Origin: Gossypium raimondii
Taxonomy: Eukaryota > Streptophyta > Magnoliopsida > Malvales > Malvaceae
Length of the DNA: 64,000 nucleotides
Direction: 5' to 3'
Assembly (NCBI RefSeq): GCF_025698545.1
Contig: NC_068569.1
Coordinates: 27,466,001-27,530,000, forward strand
Part shown: piece after piece, positions 24,801-37,051 of the stretch
Layout of the letters: every line of letters begins with the position of its first letter
Numbering within the stretch: the first letter of the stretch is position 1
Program-made: the position numbers and the translations under genes
Notes under the pieces: model-generated
Told to the model about the DNA's origin: nothing
Databases searched by the model: none
Seen by the model: the letters and a program-made list of their open reading frames with translations, nothing else

Positions 24801-25379
24801 CAATTGCAGCCAATGGGATAACGTCACGTCATTTAAAATTGTATTTCCCTTAATTTTTATTTTAAAAAGAAAAAAAATATCAAAATAAATTGCCCTCGTT
24901 TACCCTAATTCTTCAATTTCCTTGCCCTAAATCACGCATCAGATGGAAGTAGCTTAAAAAAATCCTTCCTCATTCAAGTAGTCTGTCGACTGGAATCTAG
25001 AAAATTTTTTGTTGAATGTATATATGAAAGCTATGTGCGATGTAGCCATCAAGAAGAAACGAAACTCAGTCGCCTTATGTTCGAAATCCGCTGGAAGAGC
25101 AAACTTCTGAGGCTCAGTTTCAGAAATCCTTCCTCCTGTAACTGGATGGATATATCCAGTTGTTGAAAGCTACATACAGTTCCAGCAAATGCAAGAGTGT
25201 ATGCATATGTATATATACAACAATAGCTTGATGTATAAGTCGTATGCATCATTGAAGAAGAATAACATACATCATCATTATATTAAATAAAAAATAAAGG
25301 ACTTGTAAATAAATACTAATAATTTTATTTAAACGTAATTTTTTTGATAAATGAAGATATTAAAAACTATTACAAACAA
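24801..25379. other. Intergenic, nothing recognised
   Basis: AT-rich sequence with one short unrecognised open frame on the minus strand (25252-25049). No RNA gene, repeat end or domain was seen. Confidence 0.4.
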
Positions 25380-25980
25380 CTCATTCAATCCTAGTCAATC
25401 CCTCTAAATCATCATGAATCAGCTTCAAAACAGGATTAGTTGGCTGCAAGAATTTGTAAAAACTTAGCTTCCATCTAAGGGCTTGTTTAGCCAAAGCATC
25501 CGCAACCATATTATCTTCCTTGTTGACATGTTGTATCTTTACTTCCCATTAGTTGTGACTCAATTGTTTAACATCTCAAGGCACTGCATATCGAGGTACA
25601 TCTGACGTAGAGTTATGTAACATTTGGATAGCATCTAAGTTGCCCATCTCGAGGATCACTTTCCTAATACCCATACTCCAAGCTTGTCATAAACCATCAA
25701 ACTCCCCACAACTCAACTTCTACAATTGAGCATATTCCAATCTTTCAGGCAAATCCCATCTTCCACTGCCCGTATCATCCCTAATAACACTACCAGATGA
25801 TGCATGTCCAAACTCCAAGATCCTTGCGCCACCTGTGTTAACCTTACACCAACCAATCTTCGGTAACTGCCAATATGTTCCCCTGCCATGTTGGGTGAAA
25901 CTACCCTCTGTATGTTGATGTACCTGCAACTCCCTCTCAGAAAATCATTGAGCTTGTTCTAAGATATCTTCAATATTAAT
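25380..25980 (-). pseudogene. LINE RNase H-like domain relic
   Basis: The minus-strand translation in two or more frames shows the 3' end of a plant LINE/RVT_3 protein: GWCKVNTGGA with GSVIRDDTGSGRWD near 25900-25750 (the family has a D in the first block, here G), and HVNKEDNMVADALAKQALRW near 25530-25470, the C-terminal RNase H signature. Stops and frameshifts separate the blocks. No reverse-transcriptase part is nearby, so this is a 5'-truncated copy, as is common for LINEs. Confidence 0.8.
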
Positions 25981-27729
25981 AGTTCTCGAATTTAGGATTT
26001 AAGGTCTCAAGTTTAGAGTTCTAGCATTTAGTTATAATTAAATATTATCTAATTATGTTTAAATAAAATTATTAGTGTTTATTTATAAATCCTCCACTTT
26101 TTATTTTATTTAATAATAAAGTATCATTATTTATTCGTCAATGGTGCATAAGATTTATAAATAAGAGTTGATCAAAGCTTCTCTCCTACATTAATATTAG
26201 CCCTTTTGAAAGGATAATCAACATTGCTTTGCTAAGGGATCTCATCCCAGCTTTGTACTTTCAACTGCAGTCAATTAGCGTTTAGGAATTTATTGTAAAA
26301 CTAAAAAGATTTTGATTGAATTTTGACTGGAAAGCAGGCTGAAAATGTCAAACTTCTCCTTTTCATATTTACAAAGGAAACAAAATCAGTGGTGGTGGTT
26401 AGCCTGGATCTTTTTCTTCAAGCCCTCTTTCTCTTGCAGAAGAAAAATAAATGAATATCATAAAGCATTACAACGCAAATCTTGTTGCGTTCCATCAAAC
26501 GGAAAAATCCCAGCAACCACGGTGTAAATAAGTCGAACCATGCAATTTCTTTTTTAAAACCATTTTCATCTTATGCGTGATTTAGGGGAAGGGAACTGAA
26601 GAATTAGGGTAAACATGGTGAAATTCTTTTTTTACCATTTTTTTTAATTTTAACAATTTATTTTTATTACCGATTGAATCTTAGTTCAATTGACATCGAT
26701 ATTGTTCTCATTGCAATAGGAGTGTACATTATCCAAAAAAAAACAGATATAATAACAACCTATAATTAGATTAATGTTCAAATTATGCTTATTTATTTTT
26801 CTTTTGTTAAACGAAAATTAAAGGAAATACAATTTTAAATGATGTAGCACTGTCCCATTAGCTGCAACTATTTTTTTTAACAGCTTTAATGGGGAAGGCT
26901 AACTTCAATAAGGAAATCAAAATTTAAGTACCCAAACCAGTTAAAAAATAGTTAAAGACAATAGTTTAATATGCTCCAATTGAATTAAGCCTATCTATAA
27001 CAATACATAAACAACCGTGAGGGTGTGAAAAGAGTTGTAAGGCACACAGGAGATTTTGCATCAATGCCACTTATACTTGGCTGACGTGTAGGCAGAAAAC
27101 CGTATTGTATAAGCAATTCCATTATTGAACTTTACCACAGGAGATGTTACCCTATATCATTTTATACACGAACTGTCACCAAGCTACAAACAGAACTAGA
27201 TCCTTATGACGGTAGGTGTTCCTTATGTTGGAAAATGTATGGTACATACTGTCTCTCTTTCTATGAATGTTTCTCCTGATACCATTTACTAGGTTTTATA
27301 TAAGAGCTTATTTAAATATGGTTCATACTGTCTCTAAACTTCAAATTGTACCTATTAAACACTTAACATACCGATTTCTTGAAAAATTCTAAGGTTTTAT
27401 ATCGGTTGAATTGGTTTTCGATTCACTTTCAATTGATTCTAAGTGATCCCTAGTTCTATATGGGACCAGACCTGACCTGACAAACCCCCATTTAAACTGG
27501 ACAATAAGATTTTCAACTATGTCTCATAGATTTCCAGGTGAGATGTCAACAGACAGTGATCTACATTCTCCTGCAAATTACTAAAAACATATCATACCGT
27601 ATGATTTATACCATTGCACAAAGGAAAAAGAAGAAAAAGAGCAGAAGAGAAACTAAGATATCAATCCATAACACAGGAAAACGATACAGAGGTGGCCAGA
27701 AAGAAAAGACATTCAGTCCAAAATTGGAT
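25981..27729. other. Intergenic; 3' flank of the MMTAG2-like gene at the right end
   Basis: No gene is supported. A possible SINE head lies at about 26680-26760: TCTTAGTTCAATTGACAT looks like a Pol III box A, but no clear box B or tail was seen. The 3' untranslated region of the minus-strand MMTAG2-like gene should lie just left of 27730. Confidence 0.4.
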
Positions 27730-30700
27730 TCATGCCCTCCTTTCTTTGTCCTTCCTATGACTTCTCTTATCATCTGATTCACGGGAATATGGTTTCTCAT
27801 GTTTCTCATGTCTCTCATGCTTCCCGTACTTTTCATGCCGCTTCTCATTCTTTTCGTGTCGCTTTTCATGCTTCTCGTGTTTGTTGTCATGCCGCTTCTC
27901 ATGTCTGTCATGCTTTTCCCGTCGCTTCTCCTCGCGCTTCTTTCTCTTCCTGCTGCTTTCATAGTCTGATTCACCTTCTTCAGCATTGGTGGTTGATGGA
28001 GCGGGTTCATCTACCTTGACTGGCTCAGGTGAGGCTTCCTTCTGAGTGGATGGAAGTGTAGTTGGATCTTCCCATGCACGTGGCAATCTGCAGCAAGAGC
28101 AAAAGATATAGGAAAAAAGAGGCCAAAGGGAAAGTTAAAAAGGGTGAAAGCTTCTGTAAAAAAAAAAAAAGATATTCTCAAAGATTTGATGCCATTAATG
28201 CTCTAGCAATAGCAGCATGCACTTTTTCTTAATGAGATATCTAGGCAATTCTCGTACAATAGTCAAAAGTATAGCTGTCACTATATTGTAGAACTAAGCA
28301 ATTTGATCCTTGCATGTTTGATATTGGTGCAAACAAGCAAAAGTTAAATTTGATAATATCATACGTTCTAGATAGAAGAATTCTTTTGCTGCCCAAGTGC
28401 TACCTATAGATCTATATTTTAAATTTCAGGAGTCTACAATTTACCATTTAACATTGTTACCAATCTTACTTGTTTGCTGACTATTAAATGTAGAAGGATT
28501 AAATTACTCAATTTCGTAGTTGCAATTTTTTTACTTAGTATGGTAATTGCCTATATATTTTAACCAAAAAGCATTGATGTGTCCGTAGATGCTGCTATTT
28601 TGGGTGCTTGATCAAACAGAGCACATTCGACAAGATACAAATTATCTACAACCACTCCTCAGAGATAGAACCTAAAATGATCTTCCTCACTCCCAAGAAC
28701 CCAACATAGCACCAGTTTCTTTATAAATGTTCTTTATAAAATGTTCATAATTGAGCATAATATGAAGGAAAAAAACACATAAAAACCTACTGACTGTTCT
28801 TTTGTACAATCATATATCTTGAGAACTCATTTATTTCGCATTATATAAATCTACCACATACCTTGCAAAACCAAGACCGTGGACTCGTGCTGCTTCAGCA
28901 TGGCCTGCACCTAAGTCCTCTGCAGTAGACCCTCTCTTCACAAGTTCCGAAAGCTCATGCTTATCAAGACGATTGCCTTGAGGTTGACTAGAATGCTTAG
29001 GAGCCAGTCCAAGAGCCTCCCTCATGGCCTGCTCCTCCTCTTCCTTGACTCTTCTAATTTCTTCTTTTAGAGCCTCAGCATCTGAACCCTTGGAATTTTT
29101 ATCCCTTGAATACCAGTGCAGATCCTTCCCTGTAATTTAAAAGAACAACTTCATGTGCTGATAGGCTTTTGCTTAGGGTGAAATTTTCATAGCACTATGT
29201 ATTCCAGCAACTATTCAGAGAGAGAGAGAGAGAGAGGATGACATAAAGTTATCCTCTAGCTTAAAAAAAATACAATAACTTTGTACTGCACACAGAAAAA
29301 GTAAGAGAAAACCATACCTTTTTGCCATCTCCCAATAGGTGCCTTAATACTATGACCAAGATAATTCTCCCGATGTTTATCAACCTTTACATCCTCCCAA
29401 CTAAATTCTGCATGTCACAGAAAAAAATACACATTGGTATAATTCACCTAGACTGGTACATGGAAAATAAAGACAAACTCATAAACATTAAGCAAAGTTA
29501 TAGTAGAATTTTTTATGTAACTAATATGCAAACAAGATGTAGAAACAAATATTTTAATCAAATACGCAAGAAAAAATAATAATAAGCCCCTCAAATGCTA
29601 AAATCTCTAATCTCATGTCTCAAAAATTAATATACTAAATAGTGTAAAGCACTGAAGATCTCAAAATTTAAAATGTCAAAGACTAGTAGGAATTGAATAA
29701 TCAATAGAGTCAACCCTCAACTAAGGTGGGAGAAGTGTACTTTTAGATCTAGCATTTTTTACTCTTTTCATTCACACTTCTCCAAGTGGCCACTACAGCA
29801 TTTGGTGACATGATAGTCCCAGGTTGCACATACGTAGCCAAGAACATATCCATAGTTAGTGTCTAGTAACCGGAAATTCCTCTACTCCTGCCATACCAAC
29901 ATAATCCTTGTATTTCTTTTTTCCCTTTTTTCTTCAAAATATATTGGAAATCACTCACAACAGTCTCTCAAATAAAGGAAGTCGATCAATATCCATAAAG
30001 ATTATATTCATGTATCTACTTATGCATGAATGCGTCAAGAAATATAGATACATAAAAACTTTCTTTTTCATAAAATACACTAAAGGTAACGCGTGTTTCT
30101 TCTCTTCAATTTATTTTCAACAAGGAGAACCAATATCTTTTATATTTTCAACCCATTGGTTTTAATGGATATCATGTAAAAATTAGAAGTTTATTTCATT
30201 TATTGCATAGCTTCTTCGGTTTGTAATCTTTTTGTCTAACCTTTTATCTGAACTCTAAGGGCACATTAGGGCGAGGGAGTTCATCGAAAGGTTTCTTTTG
30301 TAAAGAGAATTTCAAATTTCCAAAACAAAATTTAAAAATAAGTTATATTGGAAAAATAAAAACTGGAATTTTCCAAGTTCTTGGAATCTAAATGAGAATT
30401 GAGAAATTCCTAGATTTTTAAAAGATGTCAACATTTATAATAGATCTGAAAAAAGTTCCATAATGGAGATGGAAAATGAGAAAGATACCCGGTCTCCTTC
30501 ATGGTCAGACTCAGCTATACCAAATTGGTAAATAATGCTAGCTCCTGAAGTTTCTCTATTCGCTGTATTCAGAAGCAGCAATCGAAACACAAGTTGAAGT
30601 TTGCTTCTTAATTTCAATATTAAGCTATCCAGAGGTGGCTTATCCATCAAGAAATATATATCCACAAAGTTGAAGTTAAGAAATATATATTTATGTTCGG

Positions 30701-31414
30701 AGTTAAACTAGATTAGGAATGACAGTAGGTTAACTTCAAACATGATGCTCATCAGCAAAAGTTTATTCGATTACACAAGACAGGCCTATCAGGTTAGATG
30801 AATTGGAAATTCAACTTCAAGTCATGGAAATCAAACATATTTAATCCCCCTTATATTTATTGGATAAGCCCAAACTCAAACATCTTACACATAAATCCTT
30901 CTTCAGAACAACCAATTCAGGTTTCTGAGGAAACAAATTGTGTATATTATTTAGTAATCCGGCTCCAGAATGACAACATATTATTTAAAATAATAGGAAC
31001 GAAGAAGACAAGTACTTCATAGCTATATGACATGACAAAACTAAAATTACCACTCAAAAATCTAAATTGAACTTATTTCAGAATTTAAAATTAGCTAAAA
31101 GGGCAAAACTAACCCATAAATCCAGATCGCAAAATTCTCTAGCGCAACCAAATTTTTTTAATCGATAAATAAATTTAAATTTCCAATTCCTTTTATCTCT
31201 TATCATTCAATTAAAGAAAATCCAAACATAAGGGCCGAGAATCATAAAATTGTTGCTATAGCAAAATTTTGTTAAAATTAAATTGAATTATGGAATCTAA
31301 GAAGACGAAAGGCCTAGAAAACCCTAGAAACGCATAAAGCTAATAAGGGGATAAAGAAGGGGGAAACTTACGATCTCTGCCACCACGAACGCCGCCTCTG
31401 GTTGGATGATACAT
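27730..31414 (-). CDS. MMTAG2-domain nuclear protein, four exons
   Basis: Spliced gene. Coding exons on the minus strand: 31414-31372, 29407-29318, 29129-28862 and 28087-27730 (759 nt, 252 aa). All introns (1964, 188 and 774 nt) have GT-AG ends and compatible phases. The N-terminus [20 protein letters not shown], then [33 protein letters not shown] (about residues 35-56) and MREALGLAP form the conserved domain of the multiple myeloma tumour-associated protein 2 family (Kinase_phosphorylation/MMtag, PF10159; human C1orf35). Next is [15 protein letters not shown], then an acidic/Ser segment (GESDYESS), then a basic tail of HEKRHEK-type repeats (about residues 175-235) that is low complexity and nuclear-localisation-like. 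The family is nuclear and linked to RNA processing, but its molecular role is not well defined. The start ATG sits about 80 bases below a TATA box and matches the family start. Confidence 0.95.
29217..29236. repeat. (AG)n microsatellite in intron 2 of the MMTAG2-like gene
   Basis: A 20-base AG run lying within the 188-nt second intron (29317-29130). Confidence 0.9.
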
Positions 31415-31490
31415 TTTTTTCTTCTCTCTTTCAAATTCAACAAGTTTGAAAGGCTTTCTTCCCTTGCTTGCTTGACTTCTGTGTTTCCTT

Positions 31491-31499
31491 TTTTATATA
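31491..31499 (-). promoter_or_regulatory. TATA box of the MMTAG2-like gene
   Basis: The minus strand reads CCTATATAAAAAAGG, a good plant TATA box, about 80 bases upstream of the start codon. It predicts transcription start near 31460-31470 and a 5' leader of about 50 nt. Confidence 0.6.
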
Positions 31500-32626
31500 G
31501 GATCGGGAATCAACTTATAAAAATTGGATTTAAGTAGACTCAAATAAAATATAAACTTAAATTCGGACCGCTTGTATTAAAAAAAATTATATTAATCTAA
31601 AAATTATAATAAATTAAATAGATTAAAAATATTAAAATAAATATTTTTCAATAAATTGAAAATATACTAAATTTTTTTTACTTAAATAGCACTAAAATAA
31701 TTGTAATTTAATCCATAAATACCTTTAAAATAGTAACAAAATTAATAATAAAATAAGAGTTATACAATATTCAAATAATAACAACAAAATAGTAGGAATA
31801 TAATAATAATATGACAGTAAACAACAACAACAGTAAACAACAGTGAAAAAAATGAAGCAAATTCGCTCCAAGTCGAGATTAGGCCAAAAAATCTTACCCG
31901 ATGTCTAACCGGTTTAGAAAATGAGTCTTATTTTTTGTTCAAGCCCATTTTGTAGTCTTATCTTTTTTCTTAAACCTTACCATTTTAGATAGCCCAACTC
32001 ATGATCAGGTTTAGTTTTATATAGACAAACTTTAAAAGAATTAGAATGATTTTTAAAGGGTATAACTTTTATGTTAGTCCCTCTATTATGCAAAATTTTA
32101 AAATTTAACCTTTTTACTTTAGTTTGGCATAATTTAGTCCTTAGCACTTATCTTTTTTTTTATAATGTTATTAGTAGATCCATAATGATAATATCATTAA
32201 TTTCAATCTTAAAATGGTGAAGTGAATTTTATTATTCTATCTCACAAATAAAATCACATGAAAATCTAGTTAACTATGTTAAATCAATAATAGATTAATG
32301 TATATTTTAAAATTTTAGCTTAATTAAAAATTACCCATTAAATTATATCTATTTTCTCAAATAGGTACTTAAATTCTTTTATCAAATTGGGTATCTAAAT
32401 TACCGTGTCGTTATTCATTTAACCCAAACCCTAACATTGGTTGTCTAAATTTTTTGTCCAATTTGAAGTTGTCACGTCACTATTCAATTAGCTACCAATG
32501 TCATACAACATATTTCTATCCATTTCAATAGTTAATTGAAATGGATACACTATTCAATTAATCTAAACGTGAAATATCTAAAATGAAAGGAAGAAAGAAA
32601 AATAGATAGAAATATGTTGTATGATA
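31500..32626. other. Promoter-distal intergenic DNA of the MMTAG2-like gene
   Basis: AT-rich, with no gene. Degenerate text such as AGTCCCTCTATTATGC and TTTAGTCCTTAG resembles old LTRs. A nested inverted repeat lies near the right end. Confidence 0.4.
32502..32623. repeat. Nested inverted repeat
   Basis: The outer arms CATACAACATATTTCTATC (32502-32520) and GATAGAAATATGTTGTATG (32605-32623) are perfect 19-bp reverse complements. Immediately inside the left arm is a second palindrome, TCCATTTCAAT...ATTGAAATGGA. Together they could fold into a branched hairpin. It directly abuts the left limit of LTR J. Confidence 0.85.
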
Positions 32627-33919
32627 TGTAATACATGTGATTTGATGATGAATTGGATTATGGTTGTGAATATGTTAGAGAAATGATATATGTACTATAT
32701 TGCAAAAATGAAATTGAATATAATATATATATATGTATAAGAACTGGATTAAATTGAATGAAATGAGATAAATGTTTGTCATGCGATAAAACAATGTTTA
32801 GGGTACAAAAATGCAAATGTGATCAAACACAGGGTACGACAGATGAGTAAGGATGATTACAGGTATGATATTGAAATATATGTGATTGATGCCCATGTGA
32901 ACTTAGTAAAAGCTTAGGATACAATTGAAATGTTAATAGGGTTATACACACGCTTGATTAGAGATTATTACATGTTATAACGAGATCTTGCATTTGTCAT
33001 AGACTCTCGATATATGTAACACGGGTTTAGCCAAAACGGGTAACCTGATGTAATTTCAGCGTGAGCAGCTTGGTTCACCCTTGTATCCTAGTCTATTTTA
33101 CTAGATTTTTATCGGGCGATATATATTTATATATTATAATTGAAATGGAAAAGTTTGAAAATATGTTGAGTATGAAATGGTATATGCTTATAACATGATA
33201 TGTGGCATGAAATTACTTTAGTATCAAGTGATATTTTTCATAATGTGAGTATGTCTAACCTATTAGGATGGCTTAATGCAAATGTCATGTACGTATAGAT
33301 GTTGAATTCATGTTTGACTATGGAAGCTAAATGGTTAAATGATGTTTATTCATCATGGAATTGGATGACTTAATATTAAAAGTATATATGTCGGTTCATA
33401 AATGATATGAAAGGTTTAAATGATATAAAGTTGGGCATTTGAAAGCTAGAATGAATTGGTAAACTCTATTGCAATGATGAATGGATTAATTTGCTAATTG
33501 CCATATGTATACTCTTATATGATAATGACCTTGCTTGGCATAGTAGGGACATAAATTAGGTAGATATTGTGTTCGTACTTATTATGATCAATTTCTTATG
33601 CTAATGTCATGTTATCTTGAATCATAAAAGTACTACAGAACATTATCACTCAACGTACGATTTGTTTATTTCGTGTGCAAGTACGAGTATATTTCGAGGT
33701 TTATAGAAGTGATTCTAGGATCCAACCAGCAACCCTCGACTCAACAATGTTTATATAGTTTCTTTCGTTTTGGTATATGATATGTACTTAGGTTTAAGTC
33801 AGTCATGTATATCATATATTGTTAATTTGATATTTAAGCCAGAATGGCTAACTTGATATGGTAAATTGGTATTGTAAATGCTATGTTTGTGATGGTTGAA
33901 AATTGAAATGATCTCAATA

Positions 33920-36900
33920 TGTAATACCCCTACCCGTATTCGTCGCCGAAATAGGGTATGAGGCATTACCAAATTTTACCAAATAAAATTTTCGTATTAC
34001 GAGTTAAGTACTATTCATTTATTGAAACATGTCATGACGTCCTTTAGATGGGCCTCCGAAGCCCAAAACATACATCGGGACCAAATCGAGATTAAATCAA
34101 AACCATAAGAAATTTTTTGCAAAATCCCAAAGTTTTTTTTGAACTCAATATAACCCCTTTATAAATATCTAATCTTCCCTGCAATTTTAAACCGAGACCA
34201 ATCCAACACAACCAATCCATTTCAACATATTTTCAAGATAGATTTAATTTATTCATAAGATAACCTCATCACATACCAAAACCAAAATTTGTTAGCCATA
34301 CCAATGGCTAACCATACATTCATTTCACATTAACATTTACTTTATTAGCTTATACATGCCATTGATTTCCAAAATAAAGTTTCTTTATATATCGAGATCT
34401 TGAGGTTGATAGTGTGATACGTCTCTGACCGAATCCGACCTCCGAGCTCTTAACACTACAAAACAGGGGAAAAAGAAACAGGGTAAGCACTTTGTGCTTA
34501 GTAAGCTCATGTAACAAGAATTATACTTACCTAATATTTTCAATACAATGCAATAAACATTCATACATCCATTCAATGCATTATTCCCTTAACATGCACA
34601 AACTCAACATTCAAGTTAGTTCAATAATTTACATGTATCAATAATATATATACCATGATTGATGAGCTCATCAATTCCATGATTTCCATTCCCTTGTTAT
34701 TTTTCCATATTTATCCCGTTGAATTTCTCGGAATTTCGATGGACTTTTAGAGGTACACTTTAGTGTACAAATCTGGGTCCGTCAATTCATATTCATGTGC
34801 GCACATTTCCATTTCAGAGAGCACACTCCCGCGAACCTCATCCTTACAATGGATTACCACCAAAGCTAAATCCTCGTAATATAAACTCATAGAGTTTTGT
34901 CGGGATTACCATCCAAAGCTAAATCCTGCAATGACAATTAGTCTAATGAGCTTGGATCTGAATTATCAGTCCAGGCTAAATTTAGACCCTAATTCGGATT
35001 ACCCATTAGGGCTAAATCCATTTTCCACATATACTTCGGGAGGGCTATATCAGGATAGGATCACCTGTCCGGGCTAGATCCTTTTTACCGTCAATTCCTT
35101 TTCAAAGATCCATCGAATTTTCCTTCCATTCAACCGGGATTTCTCCCCTTTTTATCAAATATATCAATGTTTCATCAATGTTCATACAATTAACATTCAA
35201 ATCATATTCACATCAATAACAAATATTTCAAGCATTTAAGAATATAATTCAAGTTACACGAACTTACCTCGATACTTGTTCGTAAACAAAAATCTACTAA
35301 TCCCGAACTTTTTCTTTTCCTCGATCTTGCTTCGTATTTGAATTTTTTGGATCTAAATAAATAAATTTAATCATTAATCTACTACATTTCATGTTCATAT
35401 GTAACATTCTTTATAATTCCATTATTATTTATAGTGCATTCAAAGTTGTCTCACCGAGTCATAGTCACTAAATTATTTATATCTTGAGCTACAGAACTCC
35501 AAATTAAGATCTGCTAATTTTCCAAGAAACTAGACTCACATATCTTCTTATCATAAAATTTTTAGAATTTTTTGTTTAGCCAATAAGTACAGTTTATTCT
35601 TTAAAGTTTCCCATGTTTCACTGTTCGACAGTTCCGACTCCTCTTCACTAAAAATTAATTATCTCATTGTACAGAATTCGGATGATGTTCTCGTTTGTTT
35701 CTTTTGAAAATATACTCATTAAGGATTTTAAAAATATAAATTTAAGCCCCTAATTATTTTTCTCCAATTTTTTTATGATTTTCCAAAGTTAGAACAGGGG
35801 AACCCGAATTCATTCTGACATAGTCTCACAAAATCTATTATATCTCGTGATTTACAATTTATTGCTTACACCGTTTCTTTTATAAGAAACTAGACTCAAT
35901 AAGGTTTAATTTCATATTTTATTCATCCTCTAATTCGATCTCTACAATTTTTGTTGATTTTTTAAAGTTAGACTACTGCTGATGTCCTAAACTGTTTTAG
36001 TGCATGATGTTAATTACCATTTTTCCCCTAAGCTTTCAATAAATGATAATTTCATCCTTGCTAAATCAACCTCTCAATTGAGCTTATTTTTCTCAATTAA
36101 CACTTTATTCTATCACTTTAAACTACTTTATAACCTTTGGAAATCAGAATTTTAGCAGTAGACTTTAATTCCAAACCTTTTCACAATTAGGTCCCACAAA
36201 TCAATTTCTTTTGAAATTACCTAATAAAATCATCTCATAAACAAATTAAAGCTTCAATTTCATGCTATTTTATCATAAACTTACAGCACTCAATCATGGT
36301 GACTTTCAATTTTATTCATGAAATCAAAAACTAAAGAATTTAGTAATAGGACCTAGTTGTAAAAGTCTTAGAAACATAAAAATTACAAGAAAAAGGTAAG
36401 GATTAACTCACTTGGTACAAAACTTATGAAAAACCAGCTTGAATAAACTCCTAGGACATTTTTGGTTGATGAGAATGCAGAAAAATAAAGAGAATTCTAG
36501 ATATTCCAATTTGGTCCCATTTTTATGTTAGTAAAATTTGTTATTTTCCCATTTTACCCTTATTTCACCAATTCTCCTGATTTTTCTCAGCTTATGCCGC
36601 CCAAAATATCTCCTTTTGGGCTTATTTTCAATTTATGTCCCTCCTCATTTAACAATTGAGCTATTTAATCCTTCTAGTAACTTTTACACCTTTTTTCAAT
36701 TTAGTCCTTTTCACTTAATTGACTACCCAAACATTAAAATTTTCTAACGAAATTTTAATATCATATTACTAATTTTAATACCATATTACTAACATTTCAT
36801 AAATATTTATAAAAATATTTTTGACTCGGTTTTACAAGATCAAGGTCTCGATACCTTGTTTTTACCCAATTTCTTCAATAATTTCATTTTCTAACTAACC

Positions 36901-37051
36901 ACTAAATCGGTAAAATTTTTCTATCTATATTTTCATACGATTTTCCTATCATATCAGTATTCATGCAAAAATATTAAAATAAATTTATTTTTAAATCGGA
37001 TTTGTGGCTACGAAACCACTGTTCCGATAACCTTGAATTTTGGCCATTACA
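33920..37051 (+). mobile_element. Solo LTR E (3.13 kb) with perfect TSD
   Basis: It begins TGTAATACCCCTACCCGTAT and ends TTTTGGCCATTACA, flanked by CAATA (33915-33919) and CAATA (37052-37056). There are no protein domains. It is the same subfamily as K (50346-53286, opposite strand), sharing both ends and the same array of GGATTA...TAATCC-type units. It is inserted in LTR J, 25 bp from LTR F. Confidence 0.9.
34715..35138. repeat. Stem-enclosed hairpin array in LTR E
   Basis: Five diverged units at about 34850-35090 have the form GGATTACC...CC(A/G)GGCTAAATCC, each partly palindromic. The bounding arms are CCCGTTGAATTTCTCGGAAT followed by TTCGATGGA (34715-34743), against TCCATCGAATTTTCCTTCCA followed by TTCAACCGGG (35109-35138). 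Confidence 0.8.

Noticed and set aside
27606..28019. Alternative frames of 134 codons (minus) and 95 codons (plus) over the MMTAG2 last exon
   Set aside because: Shadow frames of the repetitive HEK tail; the frame that joins the conserved N-terminal domain through proper splice sites is the other one.
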